Part shown: positions 36,476 to 48,475 of the stretch, piece by piece
Layout of the letters: the number at the start of each line of letters is the position of its first letter
Position numbering within the stretch: position 1 is the first letter of the stretch
Assembly (NCBI GenBank): GCA_003013855.2
Contig: ML058586.1
Span: forward strand, 2,966,196 to 3,030,195
DNA length: 64,000 bases
From: Liriodendron chinense
Lineage: Eukaryota; Streptophyta; Magnoliopsida; Magnoliales; Magnoliaceae
Direction of reading: 5' to 3'
Program-made: the position numbers and the translations under genes
The notes under the pieces: model-generated
The model's input: the letters and a program-made list of their open reading frames with translations, nothing else
The model's database searches: none
What the model was told of the DNA's origin: nothing

Positions 36476-37248
36476 AGATTTGAATCACCACTGTTTTCCC
36501 ATGGTGTGCTTTAATGGTTTTTTTTTTTTTTTTAACCCAGCCAAACTGAGTCGAGTCATGACTAGGCCGAGTCAGGAGATGACTCAGATGAGTCGGACCA
36601 AGTCACCCTCGATCTCAATCCTGACTCGTGATGCCAAACTGGATTGGACTCGATCAAGTCCGAGTCGACTCAGAAGAGCTGCATTCAACTCAGCCGAAGT
36701 AGTTGATGACTTGATGAATTCGTGACAAATGCAAAGAAGACCAGCCCTTAGAGGTTAGCCTCACCTAATCTGCTCTTCTGTTCTACTCTACCATATTATG
36801 ATCTAGACCGTTCATTTTGAAGTCCTGCCATTGATATGCTAAAATAATAGAAAATGCTATCCAAAAGGCATTGAACGATTCATAAAGTTATCCTTTCAGA
36901 ATGTGGGAACCAAAAGAAATAAAGAATGAGGACATATGATATCTTGTGTCCTTCAGGGATTGAAGGGCCAAGAGACTACTTCCATGATTAGGATCTGGTA
37001 CTTCCAGGAGTAGATATTCCAGTGCCGGTCCGATCTCGTGGACATTGTTATTAGCATCCTCTCCACAAGAATATGTGGATTACCACCAACGATCCTCATC
37101 CTCATCCTCATCCTCATGCACAACGTGTGGCGCCTCTCGTGACCCAAAACTCCTCATGATGAGGAATGCTGACGGAAGCTAAGTTCACGCATTGCCGACC
37201 CGACACCAAAAATATCTAGTGAGAGATTCCTCACGAGCACTTGAACAT

Positions 37249-37841
37249 GGAAGCGGCTTGGCAGGTGCACCCTACACCAGCGACGTCATCAAGTTCTGTA
37301 GATCCCACCATGAGGTACTTGTTATATCCAAACCTTCAGTACATGTTTTGGGGATCATTTTAAGGCTTTAGCTAAAAAATAAGACAGATCCAATGATCCA
37401 GTGGACCACAATGCATAAAGCAGTGGGAGATTGAATGTATACCATTGAAACCTTCTTGGAGGTCTCAGAAGTTTTGGATCAGTCTGATATTTATTTTTAC
37501 CCTTAATCCAGGTCCGTGTGACCTTATTAACAGTTTGGATGGCAAATAAACATCATGGTGGACTCTGGGTATGTTTTAACGGTGAGAATCATTGTCTTCA
37601 CTTCCTTTAGTGGTGTGGTCCACTTGAGTTTTGGATATGACTCATTTTAGGTATCATGCACTAAAATGATCTCTCCAAATGGATGGACGGTTTGGATATA
37701 CTAAATACATCATTGTGAGGCCCACGAGCCTTAATCTTCCCGTTTGTACAATCACAGTGCTCGAGGGCTGCGGACTCGCTCTGCGTCCGCCACGTCCCTA
37801 CACCACTCGCTGGTGTAGGGTGCAACAGCCAATCCGCTTCC
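37249..37841. mobile_element. Fold-back MULE-type element upstream of raffinose synthase, perfect 9-bp TSD
   Basis: A 593-bp element with ends GGAAGCGGCTTGG.. and ..CCAATCCGCTTCC (inverted) and an inner inverted pair ccctacaccagcg / cgctggtgtaggg. The direct repeat CTTGAACAT flanks it exactly (37240-37248 and 37842-37850). A 9-bp target duplication with long inverted ends fits Mutator-like (MULE) transposition. It encodes no protein. Its end is 195 bp before the raffinose synthase TATA box. Confidence 0.9.
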
Positions 37842-38035
37842 CTTGAACATGATCTCTCACCATAGAAATCGGTGAAAATTAATGAAATGGGTTGAGTGGG
37901 ACACTCTGCAAAGCATTAAACAAAAAAATTTCTGATCAAGTGGGTTGAGTGGGGCACCAGAAAAGACAGGTGAAAGGCCTGGATGGAAGAAACACAGCCA
38001 TGCATTTTAAAGATCCATATTCCCATTGATCAGTC

Positions 38036-38043
38036 TATATAAA
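38036..38043 (+). promoter_or_regulatory. TATA box of raffinose synthase
   Basis: TATATAAA, 92 bp before the start codon, in the usual position for a plant promoter. Confidence 0.7.
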
Positions 38044-38134
38044 TGGACCTCTTATGGGTTGTATTGTTCAAGTACAGGCTTTGTGTGGTACACACTTCTC
38101 TCAAAGTACTGGTCTTGTTTGGCTTCTTCCAGCA

Positions 38135-39401
38135 ATGGCTACTACCATCTTGAGCAACGGTACCATAGGCACCATCCCTATGGAGTCTGTGGACCATCGA
38201 CAACGCTTGGCGATTGTCCTGGAAGTACAGAAGTTTATGGTTGGGGGACACCCATTTCTTCCTGGATGTCCCACCTAACATTGTGGCCACTCCATCCACA
38301 TTCCCGCAGGCCGGGAAGGTGGACCGAGCCGGGTGCTTTGTGGGGTTCGAATCAGGCGAACCACAGAGCTGGCAAGTGGTGCCCCTTGGGAGGCTAATAG
38401 GAATCAGGTTCATGAGCATATTCACATTCAGAATATGGTGGACCACTCACCGGGTTGGCAACAATGGTGGCGACATAGAGCCTGAGACCCAGATGGTGAT
38501 CTTGGACAGATCGGCCGCTGGGCGGCCCTACGTTCTCCTGCTCCCACTCATTGAGGGCCCGTTCCGAGCCTCGCTTCAGGCGGGCCACGATGAGTATGTG
38601 GACATGTGCGTCGAGAGTGGCTCGACGCAGGTGAGTGGCTCCAGCTTCAGGAGCTGCTTGTACATGCATGCTGGAGATGACCCATATGACCTTGTGAGGG
38701 ATGCAATGAAGGTGCTGAGGGTGCACCTGAACACCTTCAGGCTCTTAGAAGAGAAGAGCCCACCAGGTATAGTTGACAAGTTCGGGTGGTGCACCTGGAA
38801 TGCATTTTACCTGAATGTGCACCCTGAAGGGGTGTGGGAAGGGGTCAAAGGTCTGGTCGATGGGGGTGTCCCACCTGGGCTGCTTATCTTGGACGATGGA
38901 TGGCAGGCCACGTGTCATGACGACGATCCGGCGGATCAGGACAACATGACTCGGACGGCCGAGGGCGACCAGATTTCATGCAGGCTCAGGAAGTTCCAAG
39001 AGAACTACAAGATGAGGGATTACCAGAGCAAGGTCCCAGCTGGTGGGGGTGGGGCCCACACCAATGGATTTCATGCAGAGTCCCCTGGCAAGGGTATGGG
39101 GGCCTTTATCAGGGATTTGAAGAGCAGTTTCAAGACCGTGGAGTATGTGTACGTGTGGCACGCTTTGTGTGCCTATTGGGGTGGGATCAAGCCCAACGTG
39201 CCAGGTATGCCTGAGTCAAAAGTCCTTGTACCTACGCTCTCTCCAGGGCTGGAGATGAGTATGGAGGATCTGGCCCTGAGCAAGCTGATGAAGAATGGGG
39301 TGGGCCTGGTCCCACCTGAGATGGTCCACCAGATGTACGAAGGCCTGCACTCCCATATAGCTTCTGTGGGGATAGATGGTGTCAAGGTGGACGTCATTCA
39401 T
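38135..39401 (+). CDS. RFS: Raffinose synthase exon 1 (with frameshift)
   Basis: Carries the start codon, the N-terminal sugar-binding part and the GH36 barrel up to GVKVDVIH. The ATG frame is open to 38278. The frame that encodes FFLDVPPNIVATPS onward is one base shifted and runs open to the donor GTAAGT at 39402. Confidence 0.85.
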
Positions 39402-42400
39402 GTAAGTTATCAAATCTCAGGTCCTAGGTATTAAACCAAGGGTCATGATTCAATGAGGGTCGGCTATCATGTGAGTACAGAACACAGAACACGTTTCAGA
39501 AATCCATTCCATTCATCAGGTAGTGCACAGTGTACGTGGACATGCCGTAGATCCAAAATCGGCGCAGTATGCTCATCGAGTGAGCTACAACTGGACGGCT
39601 GATATCCTTTTAATTCGAGTTTGACATGTCCGATCATCGAACCAACGGTAATTTTCGTCCATGGCATGTCCGTAGTGTAACCCACCTGATGAATGGACGA
39701 GATCTCTGACACTTGCGCTGTCCGCCCTGATCTCCGACACGTGTTCCCCGTCACATTAGGGACCCTCGTTGAATCACGACCACTAAAATTTCGTCAATGG
39801 GTGTAAATGGATAGCGTTCGTTATTACCGCAAACAGAGAGAGAGGGAGAGAGCAGGACGCGGATTAGCTACTGACAGGTTGAGTAGCCAATATCGCTACT
39901 GAAGTGACGTCACCATGGTCCTGTGGGCCTCCGCATGATGTATCTGTTGTATCCACACCGTCCAATCATTTGGAAAGATTATTCTAAGGCATGACACAAA
40001 GAATGAAGCAGATCCAGATCTCAAGTGGACCCCACCATAGAAAACAGTGGGGACAGTGACATCCACCGTTGAAAACTTAGTAGGGGCTACCATGATTTAC
40101 CATAAAACGAATAGATCATCATGGGCCCCACAAAGTTTACTCAGTACACTAAGCGTATTGAGTTATTAAGTATGTAATCCAGTTCATCTTGGACTCTTGG
40201 GTGGGCGTGGATAGATAGAAGAATAGTTTCAAAGCTTTGTGGGCCCCACTATGATATATGTGTTTTATCTAGGCCGTCCATCCATTTTTCCATATGATTC
40301 TAAGAAATTATCTAAAAATGAGACATCCAAATCTCAAGTGGGCCACACTGCACGAAAACAGTGGAGGATTGACTCTTACTGTTGAAAACTTTTTGGGGCT
40401 TTAGAAGTTTGGTATCAAGCTGATATTTGTTTTTTTCCCTTCCTCTAAGTCTATGTGACCTTATCAACAGGTTCGATGGTAAATAAACGTTACAATAGGC
40501 CCTAAGAAGAATTTAATGGTAGACGTTCAATCTCCACTGTTTTTTTATGATGTGGTTAACTTGATATATATATATATATATATATTCAATTCGATATAGA
40601 TGAATTCGATTGTCGATTCGATTCGAACCAAAAATTGAAATTGAATTTTTTTAAAAAAAAAATTGAATTGAATTGATCTCGTGGAACGATTCGATTCAAT
40701 TTGTTCGATTCGATTGGATCAATAAATTGATTATAAATTGAATTGTGTGCAGCCCTAGTTTCAATGGTTAAAATAAAGCAGCGTACCTAATAGGCGGGTC
40801 GGATCTAATGAAAACTCCACCCACTTGGTTGCCTGTTTGTGAAAGGAGGGAGCAAATTAGGTGAGACAGTGGGGCCCACCTTGATGTATCTATTATGTAT
40901 CCATGCCATCCATCCTTTTTCCAGACCATTTTATCATATGGTCCCAAAAATGAATCATATCCAATTTATCAGCTGGTGATTGACCATTAATGGAACACAA
41001 AACTTTTAGATCAAGCTGATGTTTGTTTTTCTTACCGTCACCTAGGCTCATGTGACCTTATCAACGGATTCGATAGCAAATGAACACTACGGAAAAATGA
41101 TCTGAGATTAATGGTAGGGCGTTCAATTACCATGGTTTCGTAGCATATGGTCCACCTGAGATTTGGATCTTCTTCAATTTTGGGGTCATGCCCTAAAAAT
41201 GATCTGGAAAAACGGATGGACGGCATGGATAAAGAATAGATACATCAAGGTGGCCCCCACGGTAACGGGCGCACCATCTTGAGTGGTCTCACCTAATACG
41301 GTAGTCGAGGAAAAACGACTCGGACGAGTCGAATCAGACTAAGAGTGGAAAGTGGATGAGTGAGTCAAAGGCGTGAGAGCTTGTAATTTTGTGCAGCAAC
41401 TGGAAATGTTGGGGGAAGAGTATGGAGGGAGAGTAGAGCTGGCGAAGGCATACTACAACGCAATGAGTTCATCTGTAAACAAACATTTCAAAGGCAACGG
41501 TGTCATTGCTAGTATGGAGCACAGTAACGATTTCATGTTCCTTGGAACGGAAGCAATCTCCCTGGGTCGTGTTGGTAAGTTGATTTTTTCTTAACTTTTT
41601 TTTATTTTTTTAAATAACATCCAATCCGTCTATCATGTGGGCCCCCTCGAGGTCTCCTTATAGGATAAAAATAATGTGGGCCATCATGTAAAATTATGCC
41701 TGCAGTCCTTAAAATCGTGTGGTCTGACCTACGTAAACTTTGGAATGGACTGATTTTTTGGTGTGTGGAGATGTTCACTCATCATTCCGTTGGGGTCATC
41801 TACTGAAAAGAAGGTCGCCCACACACCATCTTGTTAAATTCCCTTGATATGCATTGATACGCCTCCTCTAAAGATCTAGTGATTGTTTTACACAGCATTG
41901 GAGGAGAAAGTTAAGTGTTCAAATCCCGAAAGTAATGAATATGCCACTGTAAAGAACATAAATCACTGCAACTCCACAGTCAGGGATAAGCGGACTTGCC
42001 TTTAAACCTCAGGATTCAACCCCAGTGTTTTGGATTGTGCTGATTTCTGGGAGATCAGGTGAACTTTAAGGCCACAACTTATGAAAGGATTGGGTCCCTG
42101 AGCCTCACATCACAGTGGGCCACATACCCTTTTCTAAATAAGACATTCTGAAAAAGATCCCTTTTCTAAATAAGACATTCTGAAAAAGATGCAAGGGCAC
42201 TTCTCTCTCTCTCTCTCTAAAAATATTTGATTTTTAAATTTTAAATTTCTTACCGTTAGTGGGGTCGGTGATATCTACCGTTAAATGGGCGGAGCGAATG
42301 TGCGCACCAACCCTCTGTGCTTCCTGGGCGCATTGAATTTGTGCTCATATTTTCTTTTCTTTGGACAGTGGACCATCAAACTCATTTTAGGAAGTTTTTC

Positions 42401-43296
42401 CATCAGGAAATGAATGGTTTGGTAAATTGTAGATTGATGGGCCAATTCTCATTTTTTCATTTGATCCTAGCCAATGATCAAACCACCTGACCCATTCGGT
42501 GGGCCGCAATGGCTGCAGGGGACGACTTCTGGTGCACCGATGCATCGGGCATTTGGTTGCAAGGGTGTCACATCGTGCACTGTGCGTACAATAGTCTTTG
42601 GATGGGTAACTTCATCCACCCTGACTGGGACATGTTCCAATCCACACACCCATGTGCAAGGTTCCATGCTGCATCTCGGGCCATCTCCGGTGGGCCGGTC
42701 TACGTGAGTGATACGGTCGGAAATCATGACTTCCAGCTGCTTAAGAGCCTTGTGCTGCCCGATGGGACGGTCCTACGGTGCGATTTCTACGCCCTCCCGA
42801 CCAGGGATTGCCTCTTTGAAGATCCACTGCTTGATGGGAAAACCATGCTCAAGATATGGAACTTAAACAAGGTATGGACATCTTAATTAGACCATCTTAA
42901 TCCATTTCCTTCTTGGGTTCTTTCCTTGGCACACATTTGTAAGATCCTAGCAGTCCATCTGGTGGGTATGCTATTGGAATATTTTGGAGTGGAAATAAGG
43001 CAGGTTATCTCATCAGGTGGGCCACAGTATATGAACCAAATAAACAGCTAAAGAATGTTTCAATTAGCTGTCCACTTGTTTTGTATGCTTGACCCACCTA
43101 ATGAGACCGGCCTATTTTTTGGCCAGGAAATCTACAATGTGGCTGTGTTGTGTGTTATGTCCCCTATCCAAGCCCAACCTGCAATGTTCAACATAAGCCC
43201 CGCCTCGCTCAGGCCTGTGATGAACAAAGTATTCTAGCCTGAGCTCGGCCCAAAATGATCATGTTGGGCTTGAATCTGAGCTTCTGGGCTGGTCTG

Positions 43297-43340
<44 letters not shown>

Positions 43341-44018
43341 TGACTCAGCTGCATGAGCCGAGTTGAGCTTTCGAGTTTTAAATCTATGCATGATGTTTGC
43401 TTGCTAAAGGAAAAATTTTCCATCTTTTTTTCTCCCTATTCTTCTCTGCAAAAGTATACTGGAGTCTTAGGAGCATTCAACTGCCAAGGAGGAGGGTGGT
43501 GTCGTAAAGCTAGGACAACCAAATGCCACGCCGAACTATTGCATGCAATAACATCTACAATGAATGCGAATGAAATCGAATGGAAGAAAGGAAGAAATCC
43601 ATTTCCCATTGAAGGAGTCGAATCGTTCGCAATCTATTTCTTTCTATCAAAGAAGTTGGTTGTTGTGACGCCGGATGAAAACATAGAAATCACTTTGGAA
43701 GCGTTCAATTTCGAGCTCTTGACAGTTTCGCCTGTGAAGACCTTACCGAAGAAAATGGTGCAGTTCGCTCCGATTGGATTAGTGAACATGCTAAATACAG
43801 GTGGGGCAGTCCAATCGCTTGAATTCGATGATGAAGAAAGCTTGATTCGAGTTGGGGTGAGGGGCACCGGAGAAATGAGGGTGTTATCGTCTGAGAAACC
43901 GAAAGCTTGCCAAATCAACGGGGAAGATGTGGGATTTGTATATGAAGAACAGATGGTTGTTATTCAAGTTCCATGGCCTGAAAGTTCGAAGCTAAGTGTA
44001 ATTGAGTATTTGTTTTGA
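38135..44018 (+). CDS. RFS: Raffinose synthase (galactinol-sucrose galactosyltransferase), 4 exons, one frameshift
   Basis: The enzyme (EC 2.4.1.82, GH36-related) moves galactose from galactinol to sucrose in the cytosol. This is the first committed step of the raffinose-family sugars used in stress tolerance, seed desiccation and, in some plants, phloem transport. Exons are 38135-39401, 41397-41574, 42519-42871 and 43455-44018, with GT..AG introns and matching phases. Family landmarks are DKFGWCTWNAFYLNV, LLILDDGWQ, YVYVWHALCAYWGG, the nucleophile region GIDGVKVDVIH, MEHSNDFMFLG, the RxxxD acid/base motif (RVGDD), FNCQGGGWC and the C-terminal VEYLF-like IEYLF. The frame from the ATG slips at a G5 run (38243-38247); losing one G would rejoin it to the long frame, giving about 786 residues. 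As written, translation from the ATG ends after about 48 residues. It could be a base-call error or a real null allele. Confidence 0.88.
39854..40184. mobile_element. Internally deleted fold-back element (raffinose synthase intron 1)
   Basis: Ends resemble those at 28621-29159: 'ggacgcggattagctact' on the left, and 'cagtacactaagcgtattgagt' with 'gtaatccagttc' on the right. About 330 bp, with most of the centre missing. Confidence 0.65.
40238..40560. mobile_element. Fold-back element copy, right arm lost (raffinose synthase intron 1)
   Basis: Starts 'gtgggccccactatgatatatg' with 'ctaggccgtccatcca' and ends abruptly at a (TA)n tract. Confidence 0.65.
40562..40755. repeat. (TA)n microsatellite and 'gattcgattcgat' repeat
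   Basis: About eleven TA units at 40564-40586, followed by a stretch built from gattcgat / aattgaat words, in raffinose synthase intron 1. Confidence 0.75.
40852..41300. mobile_element. Fold-back element copy (raffinose synthase intron 1)
   Basis: Complete palindromic layout: 'attaggtgagac..ggggcccaccttgatgtat' and inverted 'tacatcaaggtggccccca..gtctcacctaat', with 'catgccatccatcc' / 'ggatggacggcatgg' arms. It ends about 97 bp before exon 2. Confidence 0.8.
41397..41574 (+). CDS. RFS: Raffinose synthase exon 2
   Basis: 178 nt after TTTTGTGCAG, encoding EMLGEEYGGRVELAKAYYN and then FKGNGVIASMEHSNDFMFLG to GRV. It ends one base into the next codon at GTAAGT. Confidence 0.9.
42128..42192. repeat. 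32-bp tandem duplication in raffinose synthase intron 2
   Basis: 'cccttttctaaataagac..gaaaaagat' occurs twice in succession. A (TC)n tract follows at 42201-42218. Confidence 0.8.
42519..42871 (+). CDS. RFS: Raffinose synthase exon 3
   Basis: 353 nt after GGCTGCAG, encoding DDFWCTDASG, WLQGCHIVHCAYNSLWMGNF, HPDWDMFQSTHPCARFHAA and KTMLKIWNLNK. Relative to my recollection of the family, about five residues are missing between DASG and WLQGC (normally a DPNGTF-like segment). Confidence 0.9.
43303..43339. repeat. (GA)n microsatellite in raffinose synthase intron 3
   Basis: About 18 GA units in an uninterrupted run. Confidence 0.95.
43455..44018 (+). CDS. RFS: Raffinose synthase exon 4 (stop)
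   Basis: 564 nt after CTCTGCAAAAG, encoding YTGVLGAFNCQGGGWCRKA through FAPIGLVNMLNTGGAVQSLE to the stop TGA at 44016-44018. It is intact and open. Confidence 0.9.
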   Translation, partial: YTGVLGAFNCQGGGWCRKARTTKCHAELLHAITSTMNANEIEWKKGRNPFPIEGVESFAIYFFLSKKLVVVTPDENIEITLEAFNFELLTVSPVKTLPKKMVQFAPIGLVNMLNTGGAVQSLEFDDEESLIRVGVRGTGEMRVLSSEKPKACQINGEDVGFVYEEQMVVIQVPWPESSKLSVIEYLF

Positions 44019-44163
44019 AATGGGGTGGGCCACCATTTCCTGGATTAAAATCACATTATATGAAGTGTATTATTGGTGAATAAGATGAAATTTCAAGGTT
44101 CTCATCATAGGCAGTTTTTCGTAATACATTAGATGTATGTAACGGTACATGCATGGTGGGGCA

Positions 44164-44643
44164 GGAAGCGGATTTGGTAATGGCCCCAACACATCCAACT
44201 GGATAGTGTTGGGCACTGTGGGGCCCACCGATATGTATGTGTTATATCCATCCTGTCTATCCGTTTTGCCAGCTAATTTTAGGACATGAGCCCAAGAATG
44301 AAGCCGATCCAAAGCTTAAGTGGACCACACCAAGGGAAACAGTGTTGATTGAATGCCCACCATTAAAAATTTCTTGGGGTGGGGTGGGTGGGGTGCAGAA
44401 TAGTATTGGATCAAGCTGATATTTGTGATTTCCCTTCTTACAGGTCTGTGTGACCTTATCAACAGGTTGGATGGCAAATAAACATTACGGTGGGTGTCAT
44501 TATCCCCACGGTTTCCTGTTGTGTGGTCCACTTGAGGTTTGGATCCGCTTTGTTTTTGGGCTCATGCTCTAATATGAGCTGGAAAAACGGATGGACGGTG
44601 TGGATATAAAAAATAGATTGGGGTCACCACCTAATCCGCTTCC
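44164..44643. mobile_element. Fold-back MULE-type element just downstream of raffinose synthase
   Basis: Ends GGAAGCGGATTTGGT and inverted ACCTAATCCGCTTCC. The 9-bp flanks GGTGGGGCA (44155-44163) and GGAAGGGCA (44644-44652) match at 7 of 9. It starts about 145 bp after the stop codon, so it may lie in or beside the 3' UTR. Confidence 0.8.
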
Positions 44644-45119
44644 GGAAGGGCATACTTAATGAATGCTCCGGACCTCGCACAAAATGGGTTGAGTGATCTG
44701 GGCCCAGTGTATTCATCTCAGGCGGAGGTTAGGCCCACTTTATCAGCAGGTCTGAACCGGTCCAACCCGAATAATCATTCACACATTGTTCGTTAATCTA
44801 GACCGTTGGTCTGTGTGGCCACTGAGCACCGTAAATGGGCTCACCTGATGAGACAATCTTGACCCTTTGATTTGTGGCCAACAGATGGTCAGGAAGAAAT
44901 ATGCAATGAAGATCCATATTCAAATGAAAAAGGTCTTAATATTAGTTGCCTGAGATTTTACAATGCTGGAGTTTTCTGAGGCATGGTCCATCCACGAGGG
45001 AAGTCTATGGTCTGGATTATACATTTCAAGGGCTTTCTGAAGTACTTTGTGTTGTTTTTATTTTATTATTTTCCAGCAACTGATAAACCCCCGGACCCGA
45101 TTAACAAAAAGAGCAGCAG

Positions 45120-45560
45120 CTGGAGTGGAAGAGTTGAGAATTGAAAATAAGATAGGGCTACCAATGGGCCAGGTGGGCGATCGGGATTTGGGGCTTGCCT
45201 GCCTAGGCTGGGCTGGGACTGGAGTATTAGGCCCGAGGGATAGACTTGGGCTTAAAATTCGGACCCGTTTCTCAATTGGGTGGGATTTGGCCCGATCTAG
45301 CCCATTAGTGTTTGCAAATCCAATTTTGTAATACATAGAATATAAAAAAAAAAATCCTCATTTACTTTGTTATGCAGCTCATATTTATTTTGTAGCTTCT
45401 GACCCACTTAAAAAACGATCAGGATTGGGCTTGGGCCCGCTTGGGGTGGACTACTTGGTCTTGTCATGGGCCAGACCGGGCTTGAACTTATGTTGAACAA
45501 TGTGGGCAGGATTGGACAGAAGTTAGCCCAAACCTAACCCAGTCCGCTGACACCCCTACC
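45120..45560. repeat. Degenerate 'gggc(t/c)(t/g)ggc' repeat
   Basis: A stretch rich in ggcttggg, gggctggg and gcccgat words. Similar text occurs at 460-830 and 50110-50410. Open frames here are by-products of composition. Confidence 0.5.
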
Positions 45561-45857
45561 ATAGAGGGTCAAAAGGCCAATGTCAACCCTATAACCTAAG
45601 GACTTGGTATTACTCTGACCTAAGTACGGACCCTGATTTGGGCTCTGACCGGTTGGACCTAGACCCACATGTTGGGGCCCAATTAAGACAAGTTGGATCC
45701 AGGTCAATCCTCACGCGACACATTTATAGTCCAAGACCTTTTGTTATAAATACATACCCTTTCAGCCGAGTTGTGAATGTTATCCAAGTAGAACAGTTTT
45801 TCTAACTGACTTTCGTAGTTGCAATGTAGATATCTAATGGACGTGGATTGCATACTG

Positions 45858-46260
45858 ACCATGACGTATGTGTTTATCCACAATGTCCATCCATTTTTCT
45901 AGATCATTTTAGGGCATGAGCCCAAATCTCAGGTGGACCACACCACAATAAAACAGTGGTGATTGAATGCCCACCATTAAAAACTTCTTAAGGCCCACTG
46001 TAATGTTTCTTTGCCATCCAAACTGTTGATTAGGTCACACAGACCTGGATGAAGGGAAAACACATATATCATCTTGATCCAAAACTCTCATTGCCCACAA
46101 GAACTTTTTACTGGTGAGCGCTCAATCACTACTATTTCCTATAGTGCGATCTACCTAAGATTTGGGTCTGCCTCATTTTTAGACTCAACCTCTAAAATCA
46201 CCTGGATAAAATGATGGATAGAGTCGATAAAACAGATACATCATGGTGGACCACTATCGA
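45858..46260. mobile_element. Fold-back element copy
   Basis: 'ccatgacgtatgtgtttatcc' and inverted 'taaaacagatacatcatgg', with the family internal order intact. Confidence 0.75.
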
Positions 46261-46264
46261 GATC

Positions 46265-47585
46265 TGTGTCATCGTTTGATCTTATTCTTCTTATCATTAT
46301 TTTCATTGGAGAAAATACTAATCAAACCCAATTAATTGGAATAAGGCTTGGATGTTTATGATTTTCATTTGGTCCATCATTAGAATTTTCCCCAGATGAA
46401 CGGTCTAAATCACCTCATGGTGGGGCAGAAGGGGCAAGCGTACCCCACTAGAACTGTGTAACCATCTCCCATTCCACCTCGAAATGCAATCAAATACATA
46501 GATCTTTGAGAAACACAACAAACCTTATATTTGATACCTGTCGCAGTGCGATCATGGTCCACAGATGACGACAACGGTACAACCACCGCATGCGTAAGGT
46601 CCAATATAGAATAGGTTGGGGTGTTGTTTGGTCCTCATCTATTGATTTTTTAACCAAACCTTTTGACCTAGACATGCACTTCCAATGGCTGTGAACGATC
46701 AGCCAAACCCTATTTTGACACAACCCTTTCTAGGGCGGCTCTAGTACAATTGAATAATTTCCCATCATAACTGTTCTCCACCATTGTTCCCATTGTATTT
46801 GCCAACTAGGGTTTTGGCCTGACATTTGCATGGATGGACACACAAGATGATCAATATAGTAGATCATTAGTAAACGTCATGGGTGGGCCCACTCAGTTGT
46901 AAACAAAAAAAGGCTGAATGACTCAGGTTGTAATGGTCCCGACTCGTCCCAGTCAACCCGTAATGACAAGATGGAGAGGAGTCTTCCTCTTGAATGACAT
47001 CCAATCAGTCTATCACGTATGTCCCCTCATGTTCTTGTCCAAACAGAAAACTAAGGCTGATACAGCTAAGGTAGACCACACTATGAAAATTATGACTAAA
47101 ACCTAAAATATCATGTGTGTTGTGACCCACATGAGTTTTCCAATGTACTTATTTTTTGTGGTTACAATTAATTATAGTTAGGCGCATCTTATGAATGAAT
47201 TAGACAACATGTAAAAAACATGGCGACACCTACACAGAATCTAGAACATTTTCATGAGGGCGGCTTCGTCCCAACTGTTCCCAGTGGTGTGATAAGACTT
47301 ATCTACAGTTGAATAACATTTACAAGTAGGTGAATAAGTTTTGAACATGTTGATGACTTCTTTTTTGGCTTACACCTCCAAGCATATTAAGCTCCATGAG
47401 GACTAAAATGAGATCCATGTTATACCTACTATGTCCTTTCATTTGGCCAACTTGCTTTAGGGTATGTTTAGATGGAAAATTACAACTATAATAAATTGTA
47501 AAAGTATAATAATTATAAATTATAATATCCATATGGTAGAAGCCCATTGCTTATGACTCAAGCACAAGAGTAATCTTGTGCTCAT
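46265..47585. other. Intergenic stretch without a recognisable gene
   Basis: AT-rich unique-looking sequence with short open frames only. Some 'gtgggccc'-type words near 46880 and 47040 hint at decayed repeats. No domain or splice-supported frame was seen. Confidence 0.4.
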
Positions 47586-47589
47586 GGTT

Positions 47590-48115
47590 GTGATGTACGT
47601 GACAAATCCACTCCATCCATTTGTTTTGAAAGATCATAATTAGACAGGAATCTAAAAATCAGGCAAATCCGAACTTAGGAGGGCCACACTAACAAAACAG
47701 TGGGAATGAAAACATCCACCCTTGAAACCTTCCTAGATTTGACGATGATGTTTATATGGCATTCGAATCATTCATAGAGTTATTATCAGTCAGATAAACT
47801 CTAGACAAAAATATCATCCTAATACAAAACTTGTGTGAACTCTAGTGTTCTATCCCTCCGTGAACCCTAGGTGGGGTATGGCTCACATGTTTATGTACCA
47901 TCCAATCTCTTCATAAGGTGATCCCAACCGGGGAAGAATAAAAAATACAAATATTAGTCTGATCCAAAATTTCTATGACTCCAGGAAGGTTTTAATGGTG
48001 AGGATTCAATCCCTACAATTTCGTATGTTGTGTCCCACTTTAGTTTTGGATTTGCCCAATTTGTTTGGATCAGGCCCTAACAAGTGCTGAAGCTATTAAT
48101 TGACGGAGTGGATAT
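47590..48115. mobile_element. Highly diverged fold-back element copy
   Basis: Keeps 'gtgatgtacgtgacaaatcc', 'aacagtgggaatgaa', 'ctgatccaaaatttctatg' and the closing 'tgacggagtggatataacacat' in family order, with much drift. Confidence 0.5.
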
Positions 48116-48475
48116 AACACATAGACTATGGTTGACTCCACACAGCTCTGGATGCAGGGAATTCGTGTACACCCGAGGTTATCATGTCCCTTTGTGTGTG
48201 CATGTATGGACATCCACTCCAAACATATATAGTGGGGACAGGCAACAGCTTACCAGCCTTTCTAGTGCTCTAGTGATAGCTTGTCAATAAGAGGAAACTT
48301 TAAGAAAAGGTTGGGAAGAAAAGAAGGAAAAGAAAAGGGCAGAGAGAGACCAAACACTTGTATATATATAAAAAAAAGGGTGGGGATTGAATGGGCCCTC
48401 GTATGAGTGGGTGGGTTGAAACACATGTCATATGTCATAGATCTGTGGACAACAAGGCACACGTGCCACCAAAGG

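Noticed and set aside
38214..39434. Raffinose synthase starting in the long frame at 38214
   Set aside because: That position is TTG, not ATG; the true start is most likely the ATG at 38135 in the frame before the G5 run. The frame also reads past the donor at 39402.
45047..45336. Two overlapping frames of over 90 codons on opposite strands
   Set aside because: They are produced by the 'gggcttggg' low-complexity repeat.
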